The notes beneath the pieces were generated by a model that saw nothing but the letters and a program-made list of their open reading frames with translations, searched no databases and was not told the DNA's origin. A stretch of 64,000 bases of DNA, from the NCBI GenBank assembly GCA_036674765.1, contig JARVKI010000043.1, forward strand, positions 186,001-250,000, written 5' to 3'. Source of the stretch: Seiridium cupressi. Lineage: Eukaryota > Ascomycota > Sordariomycetes > Amphisphaeriales > Sporocadaceae. Shown here in pieces: positions 1 through 12,479 of this stretch; the stretch's first letter is position 1; the number at the start of each line of letters is the position of its first letter. Position numbers and translations under genes: made by a program.

Positions 1-8
1 GTACTTAC

Positions 9-309
9 GCTGCGGAGGCTGCCGAGATGATGAGACAGCTTCAAACAAAAGACTGAAAAGGCTGTTGAAAGGCAGGAAAGGCGCATACTCTAGGGCTAGG
101 ACATCAATATCCGGTAGATCGCTCTAGTTGAAGGCCAAGAAATTGCGAAAGATAGAATTGACAACGAATGGCTGGTAAATCTTAGGGGGAAACCGTGAGT
201 CCCAATCACCCGAATGGCGTATACTCAGTCCCATATTATCCCTAGTACCATAGTGGCTACACATCTTGGTAATGTTGTTGATTCCTGGACTGTGATGTTG
301 CCACTTCAA
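9..309 (-). pseudogene. Possible edge exon with one in-frame stop
   Basis: Reading on the minus strand, one frame stays open from about 309 to the window edge except for a single TAG at 124-126. It then reaches a good splice donor (GTAAGT, plus positions 3-8). The part after the stop reads like protein (SDLPDIDVLALEYAPFLPFN). I do not recognise a family. It could be the 5' part of a gene that continues outside the window, a pseudogene, or chance. The HET gene next door ends at 326 on the same strand and does not obviously join it. Confidence 0.2.
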
Positions 310-325
310 TTCTGACCTAGTCTGC

Positions 326-2632
326 TCATCTGATCTTAACTATGTAAGGTGCTGCCTTGTGAGCTTGATCCGTCGAGACATTGATATCTTCGGATGCTGC
401 TGGTGAAGTGCCACCCTTCTCCAGAATTGGCAAGAATTTGTGGTAGTAACAATCTTCCTGCTCGCAAGAATTAGCCTTATCAACCCTACTCGGGGTATGC
501 GTGAAATCGAATGACCCGATTCGGTGAAAGCAACCTTGGAGTTTGTTGTGCTTCTTCAGGACAATACCATGGCATGTTAGCTCTTCTCTCCACTCGGTAT
601 TTTCCGCTGCTGGTTTTACCGATTCTATGAGGTCTGCACTCTCACTCTTGAACTTGAATCTGGAACCTGTTCTACCATGCACAATTGTGACGAGATAAAC
701 GACGTCGTTATCCAGGGTGGAGGCATCGTCCAGGCAGTCTAGGATGATAGGAAACGAAATATCGGTCATTTCGGCCAGCACTGTCTCGGTAAGTCGTGGC
801 TCTCCTGTTTCCACGTATGGGGGTAGGGAACTGCTGGAAGTACCCGCCGACCAGACTAGAGCACCGGATGGAAATCTCTCCGTCAATTACTGCGCCAAAC
901 AAATCGGTGCCGGCAAGTTTCGTCCAGGCATCTATGACAAAAGCATGCTCTTTCAGCATTCCATTGTTGTTATTCCAGGGCCAATACCAGGTTTGGCCTT
1001 CGACGGACGCCCAAGACCAACTGGGTATACCAAGGTCTGGGCGGTCGCGTCGCTGTTGAGGTTCCCAAATACCCCAGCCAAGCTGGGAGGTCAACCCTTG
1101 TCTCCACAACCCAGCCAAATAATCATCGTGCGTAATCTCGTGCTGACGACTAGCGATACCAGACAGGGCGGGCAGTTTATCCGAGCCGTACGTCAACTGA
1201 GCAGCAGAGTAGTGCGTAACAATATCAGGCCAGGACCATGCTTTGTCTTCAGGGCGTAGATCATGGGACCCGAGCTTACCGGGGAATCCGTCAGGGAGGT
1301 ACTCGGATCTGATCATGGACCGACACTCCCAAAAGAGACCGGTATCCCCGAACCTGATCATGCGAGGCGGAAGAAGTTTCTCTTGTAATGCCCAAGCTCG
1401 TTTTGCAAGGGAGGTGTCTGTAGAAGATTCCCGGTAGACTGATTGACTGTGAAAGTTTTGTACCCGACAGAATTCAGTTGTTGTGACGCGCGCGCTGAAG
1501 CCGCCAGAGTAATATGGCTGCTTGGACAGACAGCCTTCGTAGGCGTTGGTGGCAGAAGAAGCAGCCAGCCCGATAGACGCACCTCCGTAGACAGACTTCA
1601 TGTGACTCACCTCCCCCCGCCAGTCTTTCTTATCGTCCTGATTCTGGATGATACAGAGCGCATCGATCCATAGGTACTCGATGCTTAGACATCTCGCTAC
1701 GATGATGGCATCTTGGAAGGTCTGCGGCAAGTCTTCAAGCAAAATGCCGCGCTGGAAGGAGTCCACGTTGTCCGAAGTCAGTGTGGAGAATTTTTTTCCA
1801 CCCCAGCAGTAACTCAGAGTAGCGTATTGAGCCGAATCCTGAAGGGTTGCCGTCGAAACCAGTTTGATGGTGTTACCACTGATTTCAAGTAGTCTGGTAG
1901 GCAGCTCGTGTTGTTTCATGCAGCGGCATTTTAGGTGGGACTGATGGCATTCGTTTAGCCAAGTCTTTGCAAGATCCAACCGCTGGATCTGCGTCTGCCA
2001 TAGTTTGTCTGCGGGGTTTCAGTGACGCGAGGGTAACTTGTCCTTGGCGACTCACCTTTGGGGCTCAAATAGTGCGATTCAAATTTCGCAAGCGCCCCCT
2101 TCGAGTTGCAATGGTGGGCCGCCTTGCCCGGAAGATTGAACCATAGTAACTGTGGGTTCCGAGCAACGCCCCAGCTTTGAATAGTGAGAGATGCCGTCGC
2201 AGTGTTACCGAGCCGCCGAAGGCGGGCCTCGATTCGGCGAAAGGGATCAAGCAATCCCTCGACTGCCATGCGTGATAGGAGGAATGCACAGAACTTGCAG
2301 CCAAGCCTAGTTGCTGCCTCTATTTCGGTCGTGGTAAAGGATCTACCGACAGCATAGTCCCAGCTTGTTCTTCCGAGGTCTGGCCAGTGATTCAGCAAAT
2401 CTTGGCATTTGACACAAAATCCATTTACAATGCTTGTACTGGGGATGAGATGCTTCACTCTGCGCTTGATTTCATCATGATCTAGTACATCGACTTCGAT
2501 AACCCGTATGACATCAGACTCAGGCGTTGTATCGTCGTCCGGGGCAGAGTTGTACTCCTGATACCACGCTTCCAATGATGCAATGCCAGTTCTAGGTCCT
2601 AATGGGCTACTATCGTTTTGGACCAAGTCCAT
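326..2632 (-). CDS. HET-domain (heterokaryon incompatibility) protein, spliced
   Basis: HET-domain proteins act in non-self recognition and programmed cell death after fusion of unlike fungal cells. The diagnostic block is visible: YATLSYCWGG, then LPQTFQDAIIVARCL and YLWIDALCIIQ, followed by a W..E...M..VY motif. Exon 1 (2632-2056) holds the usual N-terminal Cys region (FCVKCQDLL...LGCKFCAFLL). A 47-bp intron (2055-2009, GTGAGT...CCGCAG) restores the frame as DKLWQTQIQRLDLAKTWLN. The HET domain and the W-rich RRAW.LQEKLL segment follow in exon 2. Near 800-830 the frame changes to the one that ends at 326 with YIVKIR. This is probably a second short intron, but no donor/acceptor pair there convinced me and a frameshift is possible. 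Expected size is about 650-690 aa, normal for the family. No NACHT or repeat domain is attached. Confidence 0.82.
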
Positions 2633-2644
2633 GATAGCGGCTTG

Positions 2645-3720
2645 AGATAGTCTTGGAAAGTGGAATAGTCATGAAACTTTGTCCGCCATACCTAGAATGG
2701 CCGCCTTTTTACTAGGCTTTTGTATGATATTAGAGGCGAATGAGGCATTGGTGGGTCGCACGGTGTCTGCCTCTAGGATTGCTGCCTAGCCCCTCGTACA
2801 CTTTCGCCCCCATCACGTATGAACGAAAGAATCACCCAAAGGACTCGTCGACGGCACTTGTATTTACTGCTGCCGGCCGGAATAATATACGCAGATGATA
2901 TGCCAGCCATCCATTGAAGTCGTATGGTACCACGATCTCAGAGCCATGTGTCAGGGCGATTGCCTAGATAATCTCAACCGATTTTGTCAACACTACGCTG
3001 GGAATGTACTAGTAGCACCAGATTCAATCTCACGTTTCACCCCACTAAGAGTGGACTACCGGCTGGGACCGCAGCTGACAAAGCCAAGCTTTACACATAC
3101 CGACGACGAATAAATCAATATGATATATTCAAGAAAATCTCAAATAATCAATTACATACTATAGGTCGATTGTAGAGGATGTGTCGAGCCTTAATATTTT
3201 CGAGATTGGAATTAATAGCACTTTCTTGGACCTTGGCTTTGGTTAGCGGAGTTTGGCGTACTTGACGCCCACAGTAGAAAGGGAATCTGGTCTTGATGGA
3301 GTGATGATTGGAGCTGGAGTTCTAAAGTAAAGCTGTAGTGGGCCAAGGGCCCTAAGTCTACCCTTACTAGTGCCTTCCAAGTGTTATCTACAGTGAGTCG
3401 CTTTTGCAGAGGTGCATACCACCAATTTACGGCCGAGGTATCCCCCGGGAGTCCGAAACTGGCTTTTAGAGTAGGGCCCCCACAGTACAATGCCCTCCCT
3501 CAAGATTTGCACACAGCCTTGTTCCACTTTGTATCTCACGTGACTGCTACGAGTCTTGATTGGTTGATAATCCCTGCTAGCGTTGCCCAATTTTAAAAAG
3601 TAGTTTCGGTCTCCCGGGGGATAGTCTCTTCCGGATTCCACCACAGTCATTTCCGTACACCACAATACATCCGAAGTGCTCTCTCCGACCCCGTAGCTTA
3701 GTCTAGATCGGCTAGGCATA
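2645..3720. other. Intergenic, no gene recognised
   Basis: About 1.1 kb between the HET gene and a zinc-cluster regulator that point away from each other, so it probably holds both promoters. Short open frames on both strands show no recognisable motif. No repeat was seen. Confidence 0.4.
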
Positions 3721-5223
3721 ATGCAGCACTCTACAGTAGCAGGTAGCGCGCTAAAATCTAGGAAAAAGAATTGTGATAATTGTATCCAGGGCAAGAGGCG
3801 TTGCGACAGGCAGACGCCATCATGTTCCCGATGCGCGAAAAAGGAGATCCTGTGCATCTATAGCAAGACCGTGTCGGCGAGCGACCCGACCCAGGACTTG
3901 GAGCTCATGACTTATAACCAGGATTTAGAGACCGACGAGACTGGCTACTCTCTTTTCCACCCCGGCTCGTCGCACAATGTGGACCACACTGGCGGCCTTT
4001 CCACAAATCCCCACCGGAACGATGCTATCGAGTATACGCCTCGACGTGCAGGCCCTACTACGAGCTCTGGTAATACTGTCCTGGATGATTTACTTGGAAT
4101 GGTCAACAACAACAGGGAACCTATTTTTGACCAGTGGCTTGTCGCGGGTAACGAGAACCTCCTTGGTGAGCGCCTTGGGCTGCCCGTGGTTGAAGAAATC
4201 ACGGGCACACATGAGAAGATGTCATCTTTTTGCGTACGTTGTCCTGGAATATCCTCTCCTGCGGCATTCGCTCACGGCTCTCAGGACTACATTGACGCAC
4301 AGTACATCTACGATCCCACGACGCCTCTACATTATGTTATAAATCGGGTTAAAGACTTTACCACAGACATGGCAACACAAACCGCCACCCCTTTTCTACA
4401 CCAACGTTTGTACCGCGACTACACGCCTCCATGCATTCTTTCCTGCTTCGCTGCTACTACGCTCTATGCCAATCGGACACCGGCCAATGCCGCAATGATA
4501 TTACGAACACTCCAAGCCCACGTCCACGAGCTCACCAGTACTGAGGGCAGTCGCATCATTTTCACTCCTGTCGACAAGCTAGCGCGTACGCAGGCGCTTT
4601 TCCTGTACCAGATAATCCGATTGTTTGATGGGGACATTGCTCTCCATGCGCAAGGTGAGAAGGACTTGCCAGTGCTACTGATATGGCTGGGTGAGTTATG
4701 CAAGATACGTGAGAATTTGGGAGACCTGCAAGAGTTAGAGGATATCACGGTAAGAAGGGGACCACCCATGGAGTGGGAGGTGAGTTTTCCTTTCGTCAAA
4801 CCTCTGGAAATGTTGTTTCTTTTACTCAACCGATTGTTCTTAGAGGTGGATTTTTGCAGAATCCGTGCGTAGAACAATCATAATGGCGTACTCGGTTGTC
4901 AGTCTGTACGAGCTGCTGAAGGACCCTAACCACAAAGGTCACTCATCTCACGTCTATGGGTGGAGTTCTATACTGACCTCAAGGCAGGTGACCCAGACCC
5001 ATGGGCTTACGTTCATCGCTGGACACTCTCCCGTCCATTATGGGAAGCAGCTTCTTCCTTCGAATTCGATCACCTGTGGAAAGAAAATCCACCTTTCGTG
5101 ATCCCGAATTATTCCTTCGAAAACTTCCTCAAACATGGACGGGGTGAGGATGTAGACGAGTTTGCGAAGATCCTCATGAGCGTGTTAGTGAGCAAGTATT
5201 CCTACGGGTCAAATTATTGCTAA
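3721..5223 (+). CDS. Zn2Cys6 transcription factor, three exons
   Basis: A fungal binuclear zinc-cluster regulator. The six cysteines lie at residues 18, 21, 28, 35, 38 and 45 (CDNCIQGKRRCDRQTPSCSR...C), with the basic KKN/GKRRC context that contacts CGG half-sites. Exon 1 is 3721-4779. A 64-bp intron (4780-4843, GTGAGT, CTCAAC branch, TTAG) leads into RWIFAESVRRTIIMAYSVV, a segment typical of the C-terminal part of these regulators. A 50-bp intron (4938-4987) then joins HKG to DPDPWAYVHRW. The simple model stops at 5223 and gives about 462 aa. A possible 39-bp intron (5188-5226) would extend the protein to 5436 (about 520 aa), but its branch site sits very close to the acceptor. Nuclear; target genes unknown. 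No metabolic gene lies beside it. Confidence 0.8.
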
Positions 5224-5439
5224 CAGATGGTGACAGTTATCTGGGAATGGATGGGACAGGGAGGTTTATATCACCACAGTTATTATAACAACGGGCAAAT
5301 ATATACATCCAGCACAAAAAAGAAAAATGAAAATGAAAACAAGTTCCGCCGACAAGGATTCAAAAGAATCCGTCACGCTTACAAACTAAAGTTCTCTCAG
5401 TCATTAAGCAGTTTGCTTAGTAGAAATGATGGATGAACT

Positions 5440-6355
5440 CTATTGGGACATGTGAAGCTCATGCCGTGCGAACCAAGGGGCTTCGATGTGCAAGGAGCCG
5501 GACGATCCGCATAATCAAAACTTCAAAAAAGGCTATCTAGGACTTGACGCGGTATTTTGACCCCAATCCCGAGGATGTCGATTTGTGGAAGAGGTACGAG
5601 TCTGGTAGGACTATTATGAAGTGGGGGGCCAAGGGGCAAACGAAGCCCGACAATTCTCTCCAGGTCTCCAAGGACAAGATAGATGACGCAGTTACAGCCA
5701 AATAGCTCCTAGACATCTCCACGAATCTCAAGCTCCCCTGGCTGCCGGAGTAGAGGCAACGTTAGCTCCCACTGTATTTTTCAAAAGCCATAATATCAGC
5801 CTGCCTGGACCTGTATAATTATGTTGAAGCCCTGATGGATGTCATGTACAAATATGAGACGTGACGGTTTGTCGTTAATTTTCCTTCCCCATCTACAAGC
5901 AGAAGTATTATTGCAACTCTGCCCTAGACGAGAGGTAAATCTTAATACACGCCTGAGTAACACATATCTCCTAACTCACATCTTCTAACAGCCAGTATAG
6001 TGCGCGAATGTGTTTAAAGAAGGCCTAAGGAGTGGTTAGAAATGCCTTGTAACGCAATTTGATTCATATATTGGCGCTCTTAGAATGTTATATGCACAAT
6101 TTTTACACAAGTTCTGATTCGACGAGCATACAATAAGCATCACATGTCTAAGTAATTTCAATAAATTCATTCAACTCATTCAAATACATGACATTCTGGT
6201 CACGAATACAATCTATACACGAATCCCACCACTTCTAATTTACATGTCCTTGGGTAAAGGTCGTAACATTAGCCTTTGCCGCACTGGGAAGAAGCATCCC
6301 AAACCCTAGGTATAAAAGATGGGATGCGCGAACCATGGGCTTGAGGCCGCAACTG
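5440..6355. other. Intergenic with a short coding-like scrap
   Basis: No complete gene. On the plus strand 5544-5752 reads as about 70 codons with one internal TAG (LTRYFDPNPEDVDLWKRYES and onward, later STNLKLPWLPE then stop). Its composition is protein-like and may be a pseudogene scrap, family unknown. The rest is AT-leaning and non-coding. Confidence 0.25.
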
Positions 6356-6360
6356 CTAGA

Positions 6361-6979
6361 CTAATAACACTCGAGGTTTTCCACGCCTATGATCCTGTTG
6401 GCAATACAATCTAAGTTGAGAAAGGCTTGGTCAGTACAAAATTCTCGGATTCCGTCCTCTAGGATATACATACCAGCACCAGCGAGAAGTTGGTTACAAG
6501 TGCCCTCATTCTGAGGTCCGGCGTTTGCCACGCATAGGAGATCAAGGAGGCAACCAAATTGTTGGCTTTGAGTGAGAGGCGTCTTTGCGTCCACGAAGTC
6601 TCGAACGGCACCAAACGTGTCTTGGCAGATACCGTTGCCAGCGGTCGGGTCTTGCTGAGCGTTTACACAAAGCTGGTCTGCAATCGCACTGCGCCAATGT
6701 CAGTCAAATGTTCACATGAAGAGGTCAGTCATGGAAATCATACTCAAGATCTTCAACAACCTGTTGGCCAACGAGGAGGTCCAGAACCGGCGTGACGACG
6801 CTGCCGAGGAAATCTGCGACAGGATAGGCTCCACCAAGCGGTTGAGCGGAGGAGGGTACCGGGCAAGACGAATCAATCACCGGATTGCTGCAACTATAAA
6901 CTGAAGTGACATCACGCTTGTTTGGCAGGGTGAGTGCTTTCGCAACAGAGCCCATGAAGAGGATGGTAGAGTACTTCAT
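6361..6979 (-). CDS. Small secreted cysteine-rich protein (10 Cys), candidate effector
   Basis: Two exons (6979-6744 and 6688-6361) with a 55-bp intron (GTATGA...GCGCAG) give 187 aa in one frame; 564 nt is divisible by three. I chose the ATG at 6979 because it begins MKYSTILFMGSVAKALTLP, a signal-peptide-like N-terminus, followed by a KR dibasic site that could be a pro-peptide cut. The mature part has ten cysteines spread through it (SCSN, SSCP, LCVN, GICQD, GCLLDLLC, GTCN, FCTD, DCIA, LECY), enough for five disulfides, and no transmembrane segment after the signal. No domain family is recognised, so function is inferred only from the secreted, Cys-rich, short profile. A TATA-like element lies about 100 bp upstream. 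Confidence 0.7.
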
Positions 6980-7081
6980 ATTTGCTGGATGGAAAAATTG
7001 AATAATAAATATTGGTGATAGCTGGGTGAGTTGATAATGGAGATTTAAAATTGGGTCTTCAAACAGGAGGAAGATCAACAC

Positions 7082-7088
7082 TTTATAT
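7082..7088 (-). promoter_or_regulatory. TATA-like element upstream of the 10-Cys secreted protein
   Basis: On the minus strand the sequence reads ACATATAAAG, about 105 bp before the chosen ATG at 6979. Position and composition suit a core promoter. No transcript data. Confidence 0.35.
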
Positions 7089-7099
7089 GTCAAAGAGAC

Positions 7100-9230
7100 C
7101 TATGCCTGGTGCTAACCTAGAAGCTACTTTAGAATCCCTATTAGAGAAGGGGTTGTGGTGAAGAGCGGCCGAATACAAAATTCGTTAGTCCTCGGACTAC
7201 ATCGTAACAACTCACCTGCTTCTTGCACCAGGCATTCTAGGCACGTATCATGCTCGCTTACAATCAAGATTTCCAATGCTAAATTTCAGTCGACAATGAC
7301 GAGAGAGGCTTGACAGGAAAGATCAAGTTCGGGGGTCCAGGGGGTCGGTGCTCCACTGTCTAAGGCGGACTAATGTGATGCATAAACAACTTAGTGAATT
7401 AAAATGGAAACATCATTTTGTTGTAGCTTATCGCCTAGGACCGCCCGAACCTCCCGGCCAACCGTCAACGCATTGGCTAGCCTACTATTACAAGTCTACT
7501 TTCATGTTTAAGACATAGTTATACACCATTAATATGTCAGCATTGAAACGACGTCAAGAATTCCAATCTGCCTATAACTTTCAAGCAAGCGGGTCGTGAC
7601 CCTATCTCACTTCCAGTGTAAGATTTCTCTACTGTGAGCATTGCGAGCTCTGGTAGGATGGCAAGACAACCAACACAGCTTTGTTGCATCATGTCGAAAT
7701 AGCATCATTTGGAAGGGAGGATTTGACGTCAATTACCCAAGTAATGGATGGTAATCTGGCCAGCGCTACTCGCCGCGCGTCCTACGGGTTCTAGCACTCT
7801 CAGCCCTTTCCTAGACAGCGCTCAAGAACTTAGCTTAGCAGCTAGCCTCAACTAGACCGGCACCAGCGGAGCTGAACACCACGGAGCTGGACCTAGCCTG
7901 ACTCGTTCTACGTCATACCGCATGCATCTTGGCCAGATTTTCGGCGCAAGTGGCTTCTAACAGCTTTCCCGGAACACGGGGATCCTTAACCCCTGAAAGA
8001 TGATTATTAGTAGCAGATCTAGCTTAGATTCTTACAGTATAAGCGCCACCAGCGCTTCAATTCCATTCGCCCGCCTCCGATCAGAGAGGGGCCTTTAATG
8101 TTTAGAAATCCTGTCCTGGCTTACATTAATTCTCGGAATGATTTGATCCGTTTGGTCCGGTTCACAGCTATGACCTAATCGAGTAATTAGTGCTCAAGAC
8201 TAAGCGGTCCTCGACCAACCTGTCGGTAATGGTCAAGGGTGGTTCCAGGCGCCGTATTCTCATGTCTATTATTGTATTGATGGTTGTCAGTTTCCAATTG
8301 GTCATACTCATGCCAAGAATTGTGTCATGGTGGGTATATGTATGCACCTTTGCCCAACTGATGCGGAGAGACTGCCAGTAACATTGCCACTGGCTGCATC
8401 ACTACGCCAGAACATGTCCGAATTCTCGTGATTATGGAGCATGGACTCCACTTTGTATCTGGTTCTAATCATGTGCTAAAGATGAACTATGGCTGCTTTC
8501 ATATTTATCGATATATGCTGAATCATCTCTAGGGATGGCCCCACTTTCAACCCATAGCTGACCGAGCACGCAAGTCAATCGCAACCCGTCAAAACTACCG
8601 TCCGTGTTCACTGGGGTCATCGCGCCATGGCGTAATCGCGATAGATGCCATGACCACAAAATTTGTTCTTATTCTATGCCCTCCGGTCAATATCTCGATG
8701 GTCGACGTCTTGGAAGCCAAATCCCAGGTACAGGCTGTGCGATGCTGGAAAGGCAATCAGCCTTGATGCAGGGTGAGCCTGGTCGGCTATCTGTAGGCGA
8801 TGCCTAAGGAACTGCGAGCCGATTCCCTTGCCTTGAGCTTCGGGTGCGACAGAAAATGCCGATAGATCTTAAACATTACTGCTAGCCTGGTAATCTTCAC
8901 CATATGTGTATGCTCACAGTCGGACGAATTGATCTCGGGAGAGTGTACTGTAATGCTCTTCGCCTTTCATATTCGCCCGGAGCTGCTCAAACTCAGATCC
9001 CACGGTAAGCGATGAACTCCCTGTTCATAGAGGGCGGCATCTGCTGCACCATCTTGCCGGTCGGAGTGGGTTCCACCTCGTTACCTGTTTTCAATGTCTA
9101 GCAGGCGAACCCAGCGATCTTGTGCATATCGGAGTCGACAGCCTTGAATATTTGTCGCTGTACCGCTGAATTGGCTGGAGAGACTCCCATTATAAAATTC
9201 GGCCATATATCTCTCATCTCGCCGGTTTGT
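7100..9230. other. Long gene-free stretch
   Basis: About 2.1 kb with only short ORFs on both strands and no domain motif that I recognise. A 16-nt word at 7235-7250 (ttctaggcacgtatca) recurs at 16700-16715. The stretch leads into an AT-rich island and is probably old, mutated intergenic or transposon DNA. Confidence 0.4.
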
Positions 9231-9234
9231 GCGT

Positions 9235-9685
9235 GTAAGCCTATTATAACGAGTATATTATCGTTAAAATAAACTTTAAAATAATATATTAATATCGGGT
9301 TTATATTAATAAAATAAGAAATATAAAATAAAATATTAAATTTTAATAAATGAGAATATAATTATTAAAATTTAATAAATTTTATTTATAATAAAATAAA
9401 TATTTAAATTAATTATTAAAATAATAATTATTTATATAATATTAAAAGATTTAATTTTTATTATATTTATTTATTATTTTATTAATATTTATTAAATTAT
9501 ATTAATATATATAATTTTTTAATTAAATTTTTCAAATTATAATAATTTATATAAATTTTAATTTTAAATTATTAATAAAACCGTAATTTTATTTTTAACC
9601 GTCCGTCAATTAACATTATTATATAATTTAATTTCTTAAATTTTATAGTTTTTATAAGTTTTATTATATTTAGGCGCCGTTATGC
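9235..9685. repeat. AT-rich RIP-mutated relic, same family as the LTR at 51.2 kb
   Basis: Nearly pure A/T over about 440 bp inside DNA of ordinary composition. The word ttaaaataatatattaatat occurs here (9276-9295) and again at 51155-51174 beside the solo LTR. The intact LTR carries the matching unmutated stretch (51301-51321), which differs only by C-to-T and G-to-A changes. That one-directional pattern is the mark of repeat-induced point mutation. The island is therefore best read as an old RIP-mutated copy of that LTR family. No coding sequence is left in it. Confidence 0.65.
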
Positions 9686-9689
9686 CGCT

Positions 9690-10635
9690 TTTTACCTGTA
9701 AGGGGGTTTATCCGTTTGTAATACTTATATAGAGCAGTACATCCGCCTAAGCAGTGCGATCGACTTGAGCTAGACTAGTACTAGGAAAGTCATCCCGGTT
9801 CGCCTGTGTAATAGTGACAGCCATGATTCCATGACAAGTAGAGGGTTTATGATATGAGTTGCATGCCTTTCGAGTTAATTTGTCGATTTAACCACTAAGG
9901 AGGTGAGGTCTAGCCTTCTTTTGTGGAGATCATATCATGCAGAGATGGGGGGGGGGACTGGGATGTCGCTTATGCCGGTTTGCAATCCCGACAATTATTG
10001 GATTCTCGAGAAAGTTCTTGGATAACATAACAAACATCTATTCCATCTCAGAAACATCGCGCTCTTCAGCTAGTGGTTGTTAGGTATGTATATATAAAGC
10101 TTTTGCGAATAGCAATGTTATTTTTCAGCGCTGGTTTGTTTGCCGTTGGTACGCTTGGACAGCCGAAAGTCTACACCGCTTGGCAGTCAGAGAAAGCCTC
10201 GCCGACTGGCTAGGATCTGTGGCCTCTTCACACTATGGCTGTAGAATCCTTCCCTTAGACACCCTTAGTAGAAGTGGTAAAACTGTTTTTGGTGATATAT
10301 TTCAAAACCGCAAGAGTTTCAACCTAAATAAGAGTGCTCGAGCAGAGTTTACGAAGCTCAAGAAGCAAGCTTAGAAATAAAGTACGATCAATTTTTTCTG
10401 TTCGTCCGAGGCGAGCAGATCCGGGGGCCCGCAGAGCTGTTTAGTGTGAGTGGTCTTGCATGTGAGTAAATGAAGCATTGACCTAAAATCTCCACTAAAT
10501 ACCCAGCTAGCGGCTAGCTACAACGCAGCTGGGCAGCAGCTTCCCACTGGGTAAGCCACTGCTAGTATTCAACAAGTCCATTTTTCATTAATGATTATAG
10601 ATCTTAATGAAGATGAATAACCTGGTTCACAGTGG
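9690..10635. other. Gene-free stretch
   Basis: A plus-strand 64-codon frame at 10180-10374 ends in a lysine-rich tail (EFTKLKKQA) but is not recognised and may be chance. A run of nine or ten G lies near 9948. Nothing else was identified. Confidence 0.35.
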
Positions 10636-10639
10636 CCAC

Positions 10640-10786
10640 CTAGGTGTAAACATCGCAGCCCTCCCAAAGATGTTCTGTCTTGAACTTCACCACGAAGGCA
10701 AGAATCGGCTGCACAAAGTTATCTCCAAAGGCGTGCGTCGGAATTGCTTCTGAAAATTGGCTGTAAACAACAAACTCATTCTGCGT
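10640..10786 (-). pseudogene. Short coding-like remnant, unknown family
   Basis: About 48 open codons on the minus strand, bounded by a TGA upstream and a TAG at 10640-10642. It reads with strikingly protein-like composition (VVYSQFSEAIPTHAFG, then LAFVVKFKTEHLWEGCDV). It has no start codon and no continuation upstream in frame, so it is likely the 3' end of a decayed gene. I do not recognise the family. Confidence 0.25.
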
Positions 10787-10789
10787 TCA

Positions 10790-12040
10790 ATGAATTCCGA
10801 GAAAACCCGATTACTAAAGGGCCAGCGGGCCTCGATAGAGAGTTTTACATTGCTGATCTTCCTGTTCAGCTTCTTACAGGAACGTCTACGCATCTAGAAT
10901 GGCTACACCACGAAGCACCCGACTTTTTTAGACAAGAGACCCAACAGTAAGTGCATCACGGAACTCATAGAACCTGGTGAATTAAGATTTGTAGCATTTC
11001 AAGGAAACCGTTTATGCACACAAAAGGTGTCAAATACTAGCTTGGACGAAGGTAACGACTACGAAGAAGACAATGATAAAGACGATAATAAAATAGGATC
11101 CAGTGCCATGACTCGGGAATACTCGGGAAAATATAAGCGATTCCGCCCGAAGATGAAATGCAAGAAAAGGAGTATCATTACATTGAATGCTCGCTGACAC
11201 CAATGCTGCTAATGCCACGGTAATAACTTCTTCATTATCTTGACTGTGCTAAGAAAATGACAGGAACAAGAATAAACAAAGTGTGCTTAAATCTTCCCCC
11301 TAAGTAACGCGAGCAGACAGTCTCCCCACCCACCCCCAACAGAGTCACAAGATAAATTAAAGCACGGAGTCCTGTTTACATCGGGAGATTATATTCTTGA
11401 AGGGCCTAACTCGTTTTGGGCTTAGCATGAGTTTCTTAATTTATTCATCCATTAGTCTCTTGGTGCCTGTGGCCTATACTGTCTGATGTCGTTCTCAAGG
11501 GCAGGGCTTTGGCATTGATTGTGGTTTATGGCTGTAGTTAAAGCGGAAATGGCAGCCTTGTTCTCTTACTGACTATGCATCAAGATCTCGTCACTGAAGA
11601 TGATGGCCCGGCTCCATGGTTCTGCCCACTCGTAAATGACTTGAGGTACGCGTAATCTCTCTGAGATGCCTTAACTGTTCTCTGTATGAACAAGCGGGAC
11701 AGGATGGTTGCCCACTCCATCTTTGGGATGGTTGAGCCCATCCGTGTTTCACCTCCTGGAACCAGGAGAACGGCTAAAAGTCTCGGTGCAGCTTCTAACG
11801 CACTTATGGTGGGAGGCTACGACTCTTCACTCCTATGTATCTCATTGTAGCACGCAAACCATTGAACTAAGTCGATACGTAAGACAAGAGATATATCAAT
11901 TGTCACGGTCATGTGACAATTGTTCGTGCACGGACCATATGGCCCGTGCGTCATGTATATAAGTATCTAGACTGGAGCGCTGGAGAGGATTCCCTCCTCA
12001 GCGCAACAACAATTCATATGAGTACCCTTACATCAATCTT
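10790..12040. other. Gene-free stretch
   Basis: Only short overlapping ORFs on both strands, none with a recognisable domain. A plus-strand palindrome-like segment at about 11896-11947 (tcaattgtcacggtcatgtg then gacaattg; accatatggcccgtgcg) is visible but not assigned. Confidence 0.3.
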
Positions 12041-12041
12041 T

Positions 12042-12187
12042 TGTTGAAACAGGTGTCCAGCCACTCTTCGTGTCGGACTTCCCAGCCACACGTACATGTA
12101 TATATAATAGATTATCTGCTCTTTTACTTCTTCCTGATATTCAATTAGCCAACCAATCCACCCCTTATGCCTTTGTCCATCTTGACA
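12042..12187 (+). repeat. Dispersed LTR-like repeat, copy A
   Basis: One of three related ~150-bp sequences in the window (the others are at 19567-19720 and 28416-28566). It begins TGTTGAAACAGGTG and ends CTTGACA, so it has the TGT...ACA ends of an LTR. A TATA-like run (acatgtatatata) lies inside. It is the most diverged copy (cgtgtcggacttcccagcca against cttttcgggcttcccagcta in copy C). No clear target duplication was seen (tcttt before, tagtg after). Confidence 0.6.
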
Positions 12188-12479
12188 TAGTGAGGCCGAA
12201 GCCACACTAATCTGTGTTCAACATACTTATTATTAATATTTTAATAGCGTCAAACGTCCGTTTCGTCGTTAAGCTAGATGTTACTGAGATGCAGATCGCT
12301 TTCGGGAGAACTACCTCCTTCCCACTGAAGATAATTTCGGATACTGATCGAACTATGGATTAAGCGTCGCGCATCAGACCTCTACCAGCCTCCCCAGTAT
12401 ACTGGAAGCCAGACCTAATTAGATTTCATGAAAGGCTGGTATGAGCTTTATAAACATAACCATTACGGATATCAAGACC

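Noticed and set aside
9235..9685. AT-rich island as a mitochondrial DNA insertion
   Set aside because: Its relation to the LTR by C-to-T and G-to-A changes explains it better, and no mitochondrial gene motif is present.
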